A stretch of 64,000 bases of DNA from Campylorhamphus procurvoides (lineage: Eukaryota > Chordata > Aves > Passeriformes > Dendrocolaptidae): assembly GCA_013396655.1 (NCBI GenBank), contig WBMV01001233.1, positions 186,533-250,532 of the forward strand. Reading direction: 5' to 3'. This document shows, in pieces, positions 33,245-46,722 of the stretch. The notes below the pieces were generated by a model that searched no databases, had not been told where the DNA came from, and saw nothing but the letters and a program-made list of their open reading frames with translations. A program made the translations under genes and the position numbers. How positions within the stretch are numbered: position 1 is the stretch's first letter; each line of letters starts with the position of its first letter.

Positions 33245-36200
33245 GAAAAGAACTTCATATAAATGTGTTTTAGATTATTTTATTAAGTTCCCTTGATTCT
33301 CTTCATCTTTTTGACCTCTATTTAGAAACCTCCTGATGACTAAATGACACCCTTTTATTCTACTTCTCTATCTCATTGTATAAATTCTTCTTATGTATTT
33401 TATCTTTGAATTACAGTGTCTTAGGAAATGGATGATTTACCCATGTGTGTTTCTAAAATATCTATCACATCAGAGTCCTAACACTCCCAAGCAAGATCTG
33501 AACTATCACCTGATTCCTAACACATATCCAAAGGAAAACAAAAGTCTAAACATGAATCTCTGCCTCATCTGTTTAGGGCCTAGGAGACCACAGACACTAT
33601 AGTTTTCTCTAGAAATCTTGTCAAAGTCATGGGAACTTTGCTGTTGCTGTGGGCAGGTTTGCTACCCTGGCTGAATAAAGGACTGAAATGAATATTTTAT
33701 AAAGTCACATAGGGGCAACGAGATAGCACATCTGTACTTGAGAAACTTGCAGTACTCCAGACTGGAAAGGGGAGTTTGCATGATCAATAGTAAAACTGAA
33801 ATAAGAGTTTTACTACTTATCTCTTTGACAGTCATAGGAGAACATTCAAAGTACAGGTGAAGGGCTATGTGCTCAGGCAGTTTTTTGATCCAGAATTCTA
33901 GCTGCATGAAGTATTTTAAGAGACAGGTTTATTTTCATATAGACCAATACGCTACTTTCCTGGGCTTTTCTTTACTTTTGTATCCTGTGACTCTTGTCCA
34001 CTTGTAATCCCTGTGTCCCAGTAAATCTAAAAGTAATTCATGTGTGGCAGCTTCTAAGATAAGGATCTATGCCTTAATTTATGTATCCTCTGAATAAATT
34101 CATCCCCAATTATCTTGACTATTCTTATGTGGGCTCTTTGACTTTGTGTATGCTATTAAAACATACTTATACTCCAATAAGCAATCTGTAAAAAATGTAT
34201 AATTGGATTCTCTGTGTGTTGTCTCTCATTAACTCTGTCTTAAGTGTACTCTGTTGACAAGTTTTTTTTGAAAAAACCAAAAGCCTATTCTGACAGTCAA
34301 CCTTGCAAATTCATCCTTAGATCTGCAAGTCAAATTCGGACACTATTTAAATTCTATAAGTGGAGTTTTGTTAATAATGCCTTTATTACTTGTGTGCACT
34401 TAAAAAAAACCACAAAAAACCCACCACAACCATCACCCTAGTTCACATTCTCACAGCTTTATAGGCACTGGAGTGTGCTGCTAAGAAGAATAAAACAGTA
34501 AATATACAATCAGTATAATCAGCACATCTCTGCATAAATAAGTGTAAATCATACTAACCACATGGAGGAATGCAATATTTAAATGTAAAAGATTTGCCAT
34601 CTTAACATACTATTTCAGAGACAAAATTTAGATATTTGTTCATGTTCACTATGAAATTAACAATTTTTATGTGACTGCTTTGTAGCACTACCTTGCCTAG
34701 AGTAATAAATTACCCTATGATGTTACAGAAAATTTTATTTTTTTCAGTAATGTTTTGAAAGAAAACGTGTGCATGAGCAAGGGATTAGTAGCAAAAAAAA
34801 AAAGCTTTCTCATGTATTATATATAAATTATATAAAAATGTCACAAAAGAAGGAGACAAAAAGAAGACGACAGAATTTAAAATCCAGTTTTGAACTTCTC
34901 TGTATTTTAAAACACCAGCTGCTGCTGGCAAACTAAGCCATCATCTGTTCCTTTCCCAGTCCTCAATACAGCTGAGTCGGAATCAACTTCAAGCTCCATA
35001 CAAAGCTGCACAAGGACTGCACTGCCTTGGCTGTTTCCTACAGGAATTCCTCTGGCTGCTAAGTAGTGGATGGAGCTCTGCATATTGTAGTCAATCTTCC
35101 TTCCCATGTTTGATCCTGGCATGATGCTGACATGACTCACACCAAGGAATGGTGTAATAGATTGGCTGTATTTGTTCAACAGAATTTTGTATTGCTTAGC
35201 AAGAATCCCCCTGACCCCTTTCTAGTCTGTTTTCTTTCAAGTTTGTGTTACATTGTTAAACAATGCTGTTTTTAATGAACAATATATTAAAAAAAATTAA
35301 ACTAAGATATAAACGGTTTCAGTATGTTTCCTGCTACACTGTATATGCAAGTAGGTAAATGAGTTTATGCATTTCGTAACTGTTCTCAACATCCCTAAGA
35401 TACTTGGAAATAGATTCTAACGTTATAATTGCATATCCATATAGTTTCCACTATCCTTGTTTTTTGATTTATAATATTGTATCACCTATGAATTAATACT
35501 TTACTCTCTTCTGCATTTGTTACCCTTCTTTCTGCTGGGATCAGCTGTCAGATGAGATTTCCATTAAACATTTTGGTTGTATTAAACACTTCTCATGAAA
35601 GCACTGATAAAGTGCTCTGAGGGGAGCCTTACACATTAATCTATTTTTTCCCTATTAGCATTTGAGATTATTAAGAAGGGTATGGTTTTGGGTCTTGCTG
35701 GTTTTTTTTAAGTATTATTACAGTGTTGTTATCTGTTGCATTGTCTGTTTATGAAATGCCCTTTTACTAACTTTTATACCATGAATCAACTTTTCTGGTT
35801 TTGTTTTTTTTTTTTCTTTTTTCTAGTGGAGGTGAACTGGAATTATTCTCAATGCCACCTTTAAGTTGTCCCCATGCTTAAATGTTATTCTGTGAGATAT
35901 AGATAAAAATATTTTTTTCTCCTACTGTCCAGAAAATAGGGTTTAAATTATAGTTAACTTACTATTTAATTATTTAAACGCTATATTTATGTAGTACCTG
36001 CTTTGATTTTACAGACTCTTAACACCAAAATGAAACTAGTTTGGCAGTACTTGTTAATGGCAGAAACCATTATTTCTTATAAAACACTTTTATACTTCTA
36101 AAATAAGAGTAAAATAAAAATCAAACCCTCTCTTTGGATTAAAACAGGCTACACTGAAATAACTCCAAAAACTGTTGCTAGTTTCACTGGAGCCAGAATT

Positions 36201-38272
36201 TTATCTTTGCTTCTTGTCATCCTGTTTTATCTTATTATTCCAAAAGGGCCTAATCCACATCAGCAGAAATCAATGTAAAGATTTCTACTGATATAATATG
36301 GCTCACAAAGTTCAATATTGTTTTGTGGATGCCATTTAATATTTACCTCAGTTATCCAAGGAAATGTATGGAGGGGAAAATGTATCTTCATTTTTATGCA
36401 CTGAAGTTTGTATTCTAAACATTAGGTTATTGGATTATTTGAGTTTTAAATATGAACTGACTGCAAGCAAAATGCAATCACATGCAGAAGAATCTGGTGA
36501 CTGCTAACAGCACACCCTGTCTTGATTTTTAGGGGAAAAAGGAAATTATACTGTACTCAATTAAAAAAGACAATTGTGAGTTTTTAAATAGAAGGAATAT
36601 AAGCACCCACACTGGATTTGGACAAATAATTGAAAATTAACACTCTGCCTCTTATAAACCCTCTTATAAAAGTATCATGGGGCTTTTTACAACCAAAAGT
36701 TGTCACTAGCTGGCTTTTATGTGTTCTATGAAAACAAAGACAGTCTGGTTTTGATAGCACATTAATTTTGCATAGCACAGCTCTTAACATTGGATGTTTA
36801 TTTAAAAATATTTTCAGCAGCAATTTTCAGAGAACTGGGAATAAGAAGTGATTGTATCACTTGCTAAGGGTTATTTGTGCTCCAAGGTACTCCACTGAAA
36901 TTAAATCTACATGAGTATTAAACCTACCTTCTAACTAGTATTACAAGGTCAGATACTTACTACTCCAACTCAATTACTAATACTCCAACTGATATGCATT
37001 TGTGGTACTTCAGTTATTTTCTATGTACATTTTTTTGAAAGACTCAATAGCTATAGAAATTTAATATCCAAGTTGTTCAATCCTCTTGACTTTAAATATA
37101 AATGCCTCTTCTTCTTCTGAGAAAAATAGTATATTCTTGTGTAGATTTGCTGAAGAATCCCACCTCTTTCTGTTCTAAACCCTTGGGTCCTCAAGATTTG
37201 CAACCGCAATGGCTTCCCATAGAAGGATAATACAAATATTCAACATACTGAAGTTGTGAAACACTCCTTCATAAGCATCTCTAGCATTTTTATTGTCTCA
37301 AAAAAAATTAAATATGATTAAGTGCTGTGTTGCTAGTAAGAAATAGAAATGAATGTTACAAGAACTCCATGATTTTCAAAATACAAACTGTTGGAATGAA
37401 TTCTGAGAAGTGTTTTCATTAATGGAGTCTGATGATTATACATTGTTAAGGCAGCAGAGAGGTTGAATAGTTAAACAATAAATAGAGCGAATGACACTTC
37501 AGCTGTACAGCTGACACAAGCAGGTTGCTCACTTATATCCATTATGCTATGTGGGATTTTCAGTGCCATGTTGCAAGAGGCAAATGGTGGTGGTACTTCA
37601 CAATAGTGACAGAGAGTAAAGTATGCTTCAACCACTAAATTCTACAGGCAGTTTATCAGCTGGTAACATTGAAACTGTGGGTAGCAGTTCAAAAAAGAAG
37701 CCTGACAAGCGCAGAAGCTCATGTGAAAATTCTTCATGAGGCACATCTGAGAGCTGGAATTGCACAGTGCATTTTCCTTAGCATAGAGGCACTTCTCTTG
37801 AGTACTTCAATGCTGCCTCAGCAATTGCGTTTCAATGCAAGCTTTCTCCATGTTCTTTTATTTCTTTGTAATTTGGTCTCTTTTCTTTCCTCTTGGTTTC
37901 TTAAAGGGAGTAATCTGTCTTGAAATACTTCTAAGGGAACTGCCAAAAATGTTACAACAGAAGGCTATAGTTGTTTTAATTTCAGACCCAAAAGAGTGAA
38001 TTGGGCCCATTCTGCTTGGTTTTTAGTTGAGACTTAACTGAAATGTTCATGGGCAGGATAAGAAAGTTAATTGAATGATCCAAGCAATATGGATTAATTG
38101 AGTTAGGAATCTGTGGGTGACTTTGTTAAAGTTTCTGAAAGTGGCTAATTTCTACAATAAGGTTATTTAATTTTCATTAATATCCACAAAATGGATACTG
38201 TCCATAAAAGTTAGATATGGGTATACAAAAATTCAATAAATTAATGCATTTTCCTCTAGATCTCTGTTTAAT
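33245..38272. other. Long unique AT-rich stretch
   Basis: About 5 kb with no dispersed repeat I can name. The one region that stands out is 34900-35180 (richer in G+C, 90-codon minus-strand ORF), listed separately. An imperfect 13 bp hairpin lies at 36259-36292. Confidence 0.5.
34907..35179 (-). other. Unassigned 90-codon ORF in a locally GC-richer patch
   Basis: A minus-strand frame starting MNKYSQSITPFLGVSHVSIM and ending QQQLVF stop. I recognise no family, signal peptide, membrane segment or repeat. Composition is balanced (no low-complexity bias), unlike most ORFs here, and the patch is richer in G+C than the DNA on both sides. It may be chance, an old pseudogene exon or a long-noncoding exon. 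I do not call it a gene. Confidence 0.2.
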
Positions 38273-38684
38273 TGTAAGGTAAGATACACACAGGTACACC
38301 CAAAAATGCTAAGGCAGTGGAAAGAATCCAAAAAAAGTTTATTCTGAAGTGGAGAATGCTAGAAAACTTACAAAGGAACCTTCAACAGCAGCAAATAACA
38401 CTGGGCCGGAGAAAGACATGCCATCTCTTTTTCTTCCAGGCTTCTTATCTTTGTCTTCCCTCCCAGGCCCTCCCCAAAGTGAAGGCCTTTAACAGTGTGA
38501 GGGTTTATCTGTCCTCAGACCAGAGACAGAGACTGCAGCTTTTCTCTGGAATGCAAGAGGGAAAGAAGTATCTTCAAAAAAGGGGGTTCTTCTTAGGCAG
38601 AAAGTCTCCTTAAGTGAAATATTCAATTAAGCTCTAATCTTCTAGAAGTGAAATCTTCAGGAAAAAAGGGCATCTACCCTTACA
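38273..38684 (-). mobile_element. Solo LTR, 412 bp
   Basis: The ends are inverted repeats of each other: tgtaaggtaagatac at the left and gcatctacccttaca at the right (its complement begins tgtaagggtagatgc). On the minus strand AATAAA (complement of 38338-38343) precedes the LTR 3' end by about 65 bp, fixing the orientation. No target-site duplication is seen (tttaat / ctggtg). The 98-codon plus-strand ORF across it is antisense and not a gene. Confidence 0.7.
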
Positions 38685-38812
38685 CTGGTGATTGCAATTG
38701 AGCAAGAGACTGACAAATACTTAATAGATAAAAACACAGAATTGCTCCTGAATGCAAAAGGATGTGCATGCTTTAAGAATGAACAAGATCAAAGCCTGAT
38801 GCACTGTCCCAT
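38685..38812. other. Short spacer between two LTRs
   Basis: 127 bp of unrecognised sequence separating the 412 bp LTR from LTR-B copy 2. Confidence 0.5.
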
Positions 38813-39593
38813 TGTAGGACCCCAGGCCCAAAGCCACATGCTCACTGAGATGTTTTACTTTAAAACAAGACTCCAAAAAAATGTGCCCACTGAATGTTAT
38901 GAGAGTCTTTGGTTCTTAATACCTTGAGATAACCTAAAGAGAAGAAGCTACACGCTTTTCTCAGCAGACACTTTTAATTTAGTGACAAGGAGTCTTGGCA
39001 AAATTTTAGAAGGGGTACAACCAAAGTAGAACATACCACAAAGCACTGACCCAGAATTTGCCAACCCACACAACTTAGCAGAATCCAATCCAGTGGTTTT
39101 AAAGTGCTCAAAAACTAAGAGAATAGTAAAGAAAGAAAGAGATTAAGAAAAGGAAAAGGAGGAATGAAAGAGAAGAAGAGATATTAGGAAGAGAGATTAT
39201 TAAATAGTTGTCACTGAAGAGTCCTATGGAAGTCCAGCTTCATATGATGATAGCAGGTACTGAGAGAAAAGACAAAAGGGAGACCGTGTTCTCCTCTATT
39301 TATGAGCTTTGGTCTCTGTGGCCACCCCTCCCAAGTGGGACATCTGACACTGACCACTCAGTGCTTCCAGGTCAGAGTGAGGGATGGTGTTGCCAATCAG
39401 AGGCCAAGTTAGGGGTCCCAGGGGGCATGGCATGGTTGCAATACCAGGCTGTCCTTTGACAGCTGCTCCAGGGCTGCCATATGGGCTCTGTGAGACTGCA
39501 GGTTTGCTATGTGAGTTCCAGGGCTGTCTATTCCCTCACCACACACACTTGAGCTGGTTCCGACCCAATAACAACAAAATCCAGTGCCTCACA
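38813..39593 (-). mobile_element. LTR-B copy 2, 781 bp
   Basis: tgtaggaccccaggcccaaa at the left and ccagtgcctcaca at the right are the ends. The reverse complement aligns along its length with 31078-31862. Flanking bases cccat / cccac suggest a 5 bp target-site duplication with one change. It includes a striking purine-only stretch on the plus strand (39120-39200), that is, a polypyrimidine tract in the element's own sense, and a TATA-like box near 39298-39304. Confidence 0.82.
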
Positions 39594-42065
39594 CCCACCC
39601 TTTTCTTTTGTATTATTATAAGCGTGTTTTAATATTATGTGGTGCAAACTGACTAAGAATAATTTTGATACTAAATATTCCAGTGTAATAGTAAAGATCT
39701 TTTATTTTCAAAAAAGTTGAAACTCTTCCTTTTCAGGGATTTCTTTTTCAGTTTGAACTAGCACTACATGATTTGGAAGGAAACAAAAGTGTCCCTTTGG
39801 AAACAAAAAATTCCATTTTGGAATAAAATTGAATTGGACAGCAATATCTGAATTGTTAATCTCATCTTCTTCAAATCAACTCCTTGTGGACTATAAGCAG
39901 ATGTCTCTTTTCTTCACCCGTATCTTACTAGTAAGGTAGGTTGGGATTCATAGAGATTTAAGTATTTGGTTCTCTCTGAAGCTGACTGACATTTTCCATT
40001 ATCTTTACTTATTCGTTACTTTATACTGAAATATTTAAATACTAAATATTACAGCTCTGTTTCAGACTTTCTAGAGTATTTATTTCATACTGCATTTGTA
40101 AATATCTTGTTTACTGGATAGCCAGGAAACCATTTAGACAGAAAATTCTGTTGTGATTTACATTTTTTCTGTTTGATTTTGTGGGCACTATAGTCTGTGA
40201 TCATTGAGTATGGAGCAAAAGTGCATAACAGAGCTGTTAGGATGAGAAGGAAAAACATGCATTTCACAGACATCAGGTTAATTAAGGCAAGCAGAATGTA
40301 ATTACATACTGCAGATTTGGCCAAGAAAACATCATGAAAAATACTATACGATTTTTAATGACTAGTTTTGTTCCGGACCTTGTATTTTTATTTTATCTGA
40401 AAGATGGTAACTCTAACAATAAGGTTCCATCCAACATGATATCTGGGCAGTACTAATACTAAGAAAAACTGTCACCTACTGTATAACTCACTAATAGTAT
40501 CTCCCGAAATACTTGAAGTACACAGAGGTCTTCCTTCTGTCTGTACACAGACTAGGCTGACCTCATTTAACTTAAGGGTTTTTGTATGATTACAGTTTAA
40601 ACCCGTTTTTCTGCAGCACTATAGATGATTACATTAACTCTCACAGCCACCACTCTGAAACAGAGCAGCAGTCTAGAAATACCCCCATTTGAGAACAATC
40701 TATTGTTTGATTAACATGGTAGTTCAGGGGCAAAGGGGTGCCAGGAGTAGCTCTTTAATAACCCACTAAACACAGATAGCAGTTCAGAAGAGGGAGTAGA
40801 TTTGTCATTGGTGTTTAGGCTGTACTCCCTCATATTAAAAGGAGAAGGTGACAGGGCTAAATGACTGAGTTTTGGCTCTATACCCTAAATATTGGTAAGC
40901 TTAGACATGCTGCCTCCAAAGGAGAATTGAAAGATCTTATGATATTTTTATTAAAAACATTAAGCCTGTATTACCCAAAGAGTTATAGAAATGTTTTAAC
41001 TTGCTTTTTCTCTAAAGGCAAAAACCTCAATCCTCTGAATTACGTAAATATTTAGGTTTTGTTATAAAACTTTCATGAAACATTTGAAGATATAATTAAC
41101 TACTGTTTTGAGTACTGCCCTGTATAAAGGTCAAAGGCTCCATGGTAGGATTTCTTTCCTGCCATCCTATTCCTTCTTACCTGTTCTTTTGCTTTTATCT
41201 GGGTCTGATGATTTCTCTACTCTTCTTACGAATCTTAGTCTTTGTAAACCATCAATGGGATTTCTCTTGCGATAACACTATTTTGCTTTAGAGTGTAGGC
41301 ATTGATCTGACAAATCCCTAGTCATATTGGTAAGTTTAGGCATATAAGAATATCTTCTCCAGTTGATTCCATTTTTTGTGACATTAAATTCACATAGGTA
41401 TTCATTATAAAATGAATTCTCCTTTCTAACAGTTATAAACAAATTAGCAACAGACTTGCATTCTGTAGTAATAGTGTTTTTCTGTCAAACTCTTTTGTTG
41501 TCCTTTCAGTCCACAAAACTTTAGTATCATTTCCCAGGAGAAAGCCTTCAGCAAAGTAGAGACACTTCAGAGCACAGCTAGGTATGGAATGCAAGAATTA
41601 TAAAACTGTCATAAATGTCAGAATTTATTTTAATCAGCAGCACAGTAGTTGTGCCTGGAAACCAGCCATTTATTCTAAGGAGTTCTTTATGGTCCAGTAA
41701 ATTGCATTAAATTTAAACAAAATTGTAATGACATTTTATACAAAATAATATTTCAATAATGCAGGACATTGCCAGTTTCATAGGATTCTTTTTATTCACC
41801 CCCACATTACCTTTCTATCCATTACTTTATTCTCAGACTTTATTTTTACCATATATAGCCAGCACACCCTCTCTTTTTCTGTTATACATACACATTTCTC
41901 TGCACACTTCTCTATAACACCAGCACCCTGCATTTAAAATCCCAGGTGATAGTTTTGCACCTCTGTGAGTTTATTGACCACAGCAGAGTTTCCAGAAGCT
42001 TAGACAACTGTATAGAAGATCAGAGTGAAACACTGCAACTATTTAGCTGGAGTTTTCAGTGTATA
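39594..42065. other. Unique AT-rich sequence
   Basis: Nothing recognised; ORFs of 64-79 codons look random. Confidence 0.5.
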
Positions 42066-43295
42066 TGTGTCCTGGGTTGCACAAAGTTCTGATATCCCCT
42101 TTTTTTCCCCCCTTCTTTTCTCCAAATATGCCTTTTTGTCTTTTTGCCTACTTTAAAGAGACTGAACTGCTGGTGATTAATGACTCAAACATTTGACCAC
42201 CTGCAGTGACCACTGGACTATTGCTGATGGCTCAATCAGCAGTGTGCTTTGCTAACAATGTGCTGAGTGGCCACCCAGGTGCTGAAGGTGTGCACATGTG
42301 ACACCTCAGGCTTCAAGGTGGTTGTTGAACAAGACAAGGAGAGAAGCAAATCTTGTGAGGTGGGGTATTTTCTTTGTCTTTACACAGATGACTCAGCTAT
42401 GATAACTCCCCTCCAAGAAAGCACAGAGACAATTCACACATAGCCTGAAGATATTCATCTCTGCTGATAGGCCATAATGGATCCACCAGTGCTGACATAA
42501 CAGGCAGCAGTAACATCTTAGAAAGTGTCAAAGACTGAAGTGTCCAGTGATCCAGTATTACATCATCCAGTGTGGAAATCCCTGACCCAGTGGAAGTAGC
42601 GGGAGTGTTGCCACCTAGCCTAACCCCAATAAAGGACCACATTCAAACTTCACTCAACATTTGTTTTCTTTCATCACCACACAGGACTTTCCTATCACCG
42701 GGGGCTTCCACCACCACCTTGATGGGTCAGTACTGTGACAACCACTTTGACCAACAAGCATCAAAATGACAACACCGAGTCTCATTACTGGATCCAGTGG
42801 GTGTCTTGCAGGTCCTACAAGTCACCTGGGGGGTCTGCAGTCCTGCTCTGACTGCCTGTGCCAGCACTGCAGCCTCACTCCAGACCCACGCAGATGTCTG
42901 CTGATATTGAATCCCAGCTATCTGCCATTTCCTGACAGCGCTGAGTCTCCAGCTGTTCCTGAGTGTTTTCCAGGCATGAGGGAGATGAACCACATAGAAT
43001 GGCAATAATCTTATCTCTGTCTTGTGGCCACATGTGTTTTTTCCAGGTGAGGGAGACTGGCTGTCATCTCAATTTGGTCCAGTGATCGGGACTTGGGGAG
43101 TTTTTCCTTATTGGTTGGTTTAACCTAGTTTTGTCAGTATTATTGTTGGCATTCTTCTTGGTAAAAAGTTATTTTTTTCTCTTGCATCTGTGTGTATTCG
43201 ATCTCTCTCTATTTGAGAAACCAGGGATATTCAATTCATGTGAGGAGATTTCTGTCTGAGGTCCCCACCCCTCCAAATTTTCTCAAACCAAGACA
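42066..43295 (+). mobile_element. LTR-type element, about 1.23 kb, apparently complete
   Basis: It begins tgtgtcctgggttgc and ends tctcaaaccaagaca. The flanks gtata (42061-42065) and gtatt (43296-43300) fit a 5 bp target-site duplication with one change. Internal landmarks are 'actgaactgctggtgattaa', 'gctcaatcagcagtgtgctt', AATAAA at 42628-42633 and 'ctttcctatcaccgggggct'. I recall this as an abundant avian non-autonomous ERV/LTR sequence; no gag, pol or env coding sequence is present. The position of AATAAA near the middle implies a very long U5, or a short internal region between two unequal LTR parts. Confidence 0.75.
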
Positions 43296-46200
43296 GTATT
43301 AAAGCTAAAGCTTCTAAAATAAAGCAACCCCCTCTACACACAGTAAGGAAGCAAAGTCAAAAAACAGAAGAAAATCAATGTGTTGAAAAAGAGAAAGAAT
43401 GATTTCTGAAAGTGAATAATTAAACAAACAGAAGCTAGAACAATAGAATGGAATTATATATTTCTCTTTAGAGAAATAAAATAACACACAGAAGGCAAAA
43501 CTGTTACAAATAAATATTTAATATTTAACCATTAATCAGTATGTAGTCTAATATTCATTACTTGTGCAGCTACCGTTAACCATGTTAACAGAATAATTGC
43601 CATTCTGTGGCAGACTCTATCGTTCATCTGTCTTCCTGCTTTCCTCTTTTCTTCTGTCTCTCCTACTCATCCCTGCTTCAGTTCATTCTGTTACGTGCCT
43701 TAAACTTGCATCTATCTTTTCTGTTGCTTTTGACACTTCTTTAGTCAAGTAATGGTGAGCACAGGTAATATATTATTTATTTATTGAGCATTGTGCACAC
43801 TGGGAGGCAAATTAGTATTCTGTCCCTATCACTCACTTCTAGACACTGCACGCGTTTGGAACACATTACCACATTAGACCAGTTGTGAGGCTTTAAATTA
43901 GATTTGTGACTTGAAAGTTTGAATAAGAAAACTAATAGAACACAAAATGAAGCAGAGGGAAAATGAGATTAATTATCTACAACATTTGGAATGAACTGTT
44001 GCTGATGCAGTGTGTTGTAGAAGACTATTTTTGTACTAGAAACATGCCTTAATTTTGCCTACATTTAGCTACTTGAATGGTTGTGAAAACACATTTATTT
44101 ACAGTTTCTAATATCCTAGACTTATTTCTAATATTAAAAATAGGTATTTTCAAAGTGCTGCATAATTTTCCCCTTTGTTGTTTTGCTTTACTATTCTGAG
44201 ACAGAATGAATTGTAAGCACCACAGGAACTGTATAAAATAATAGTGGAAATAAAAATTTGAATCCTAATGCTGAATTAGAGGAAAATTAGGTAAGAATTT
44301 TTAATGGAAAGTTTTTAATTGTGTCATAAGGCATATAAGACAAAATTATGTATTCAGTGAATGTATCAATGCAGTTTTTGAGTAGGCAAGTGTACACACA
44401 GTGAAAAAAACATATTTTTTTCACCCTTTCCACTTTCCTTCTCACCCATATGAAAGACTCACATTCAGTATAAAAAATAGTAATGACTAACACAGTAGCC
44501 AAACTGCACATTTACAAGTCTGATTTATCATTACTGCATCACAGGTGGAGTTGTCATTTAATTTCTAAAATTATTTCCCAGTGATTTACGCAACTCAGGT
44601 AGACTGAGACAATTCACCTCCAAATAGTATTGAGTTCAACAAGCTTATTCTTACGTCACTAGTGTTTCTTTTACTTGTTCCTTCTTCTTTTCTTGTTCCT
44701 TACTTCTTTTTTTATTAAGTGAGACTGCTGATATTTAATAAAGGAAATATGATGGAACATCAAAAAATATTGAAGCAAATCATAGCCTGCCCAAATGAAT
44801 TTCACTATATTATTATTCTCTCGTCAATATTTGTACGTTTTTCTTTGCATAAACAGCCTTCATTTACTGTAAACACTTTTTTTTGCTATTTTCATATAAT
44901 TTACTTCTTCTAGTTTATTTTAGGAAGCATGGTTAAATGAATATTTAATTCATATGCTTATATAAAAAAGAATACATATTAAGAAGTACTGTATAACCCT
45001 GATACATTTTTAAAATTCAGTACCTAAAAACTGGGAGAGAAATTACAAATGAAGAAAAATGAGAGAAAATCTCTTTCTTTGTGTATTCATATATGCACAG
45101 TTACACTGACTACATCCACACATACATACATATGATTGAAATGTGTTTAAGATGCTTTGATCAGGTGTTCCAGATACGTATTTTTTCTTCCAAAATATTT
45201 ATTTTATTAAAAATATCTAAATTATAAGGAAAGCTTGTTGCATATTTGTGTTGCTGTATTTTTAAGGAACAAAGATACATTAATAAAAAAGAGGAAATGG
45301 CATGCAAACTATAATAACTAAGGAATTTAGACAGTTGATAAGGGTAGTTAAAATAAATATGTATGAAATATGTATATGTGTCTTTCCGTTTTGATGTATA
45401 TGCATCAGAACAACAACTAGTGACTTTTACTGATATTGATACTAAACAAAGATGACAAAATTATGTATCTTGATGCAGAATAGACAGAATTATTTAACAT
45501 ATGTTTATGTTGGGCATCAGCAGGAAAGCAATACCAATCACAACAAAAAACTCTCAGAACAAGACAGAATAATTGATATCAGATTTTACATTGATAAATA
45601 TATTTACTACAATTACAATATATTAAAAAAGTTATAACCTTAAGCATTTATTAAAACACAGAACTAGAACACTGAAATGTAAAAACATACAAGGAATTAT
45701 CCAGAAATGTCTGTGAGCTGTTTAAATTAGATGTTTTCAGACAGAAACAATGGTAAAGTCACAGAGGATTTCAAAATAGCTGAAATGTTGTACTGATATT
45801 TTGAAAGGTTATAGGAGAGGAAATTGAAGGACAGATAGGCTGATATCAGTCTCAGCCAGTTATCAGAAAGCTGGCCGGGATGTAATCAGCAAATAATTAA
45901 GAGTTGGTAAAATTCAAAATTAATGTCAGCGAATGCAGTTTAATGAAAAATAAGCCTTCTTACACAAACTGTTTACTGTTCTTCGTGAGATTACACTGTC
46001 GGCTTATAAAGGTCAATTTGCTGAATAAAATATTCAGACGTCTGTAGGGTACTTGGATTCACATCACGTGACTTTCTGCTTTAAAAAGTATCTCTCATAA
46101 AAGGAAGAGATCCTTATTAAATGTACATATAATTATCTCTGCTATTAAGTCACAGTAAGAAACTGTTATTCAGAAATTACTAGTCACTATGGATGGAATT

Positions 46201-46317
46201 TCTTGTGATTTCACAAATATATTGCTGTCCAAGAGTATTCACTGTCTGTATTGGTAGTTTAGAAGGAAATATAAATGAACAGTGAATAAAATTACTGAAA
46301 ATATCAGGATATGTAAA
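43296..46317. other. Unique AT-rich sequence
   Basis: No gene or dispersed repeat recognised. Confidence 0.5.
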
Positions 46318-46320
46318 ATA

Positions 46321-46355
<35 letters not shown>

Positions 46356-46359
46356 ATAG
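46318..46359. repeat. (AAAT)n microsatellite
   Basis: About ten uninterrupted copies of the tetranucleotide aaat/taaa. The only long pure microsatellite in the window. Confidence 0.95.
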
Positions 46360-46449
46360 ATTCAGGTAAACAGATTAAGGTGAGACATATTATTTAATAG
46401 AATGAAGTACATTTTAATACTTTACTTTTTAACATGAAGGGGTGAAAGA

Positions 46450-46721
46450 CTGTGTCAGGATTGTTGCCGTAAGGAGGGGGAAAAAAGCTTTCCAAGACAA
46501 CTGGGGGTAAAGTAGAGAAGAGTTCTTTTACTTATAGGGTTTTTGGGGTACAGAATATAAAGGAGTATAAAAGAGTATAAAAGTACAACACGTGTTGACA
46601 AGTAACAGATAGAAAAGACTGGTGCTAGGATGAACTCACGGCCTCAGGAATACCATGAGAGCTCTTTTCCAAGCACCACCGCTTCAAACATGCAGAGTAA
46701 ATTAATCTGAAAGGCGTCCCT
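46450..46721. mobile_element. Possible LTR remnant ending at an assembly gap
   Basis: It starts tgtgtcaggattgttgccgt and has 'gtagagaagagttcttttac', which resembles the tttactta-type block of LTR-C, then TATAAAAG-rich words. It stops at the single N at 46722. It could be a truncated LTR; the evidence is thin. Confidence 0.3.
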
Positions 46722-46722
46722 N
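46722..46722. other. Ambiguous base (N), probable gap or polishing scar
   Basis: A single n between 'aaaggcgtccct' and 'gggctttgctttc'. No duplicated flank is seen here, unlike the N at 47958. Confidence 0.9.
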
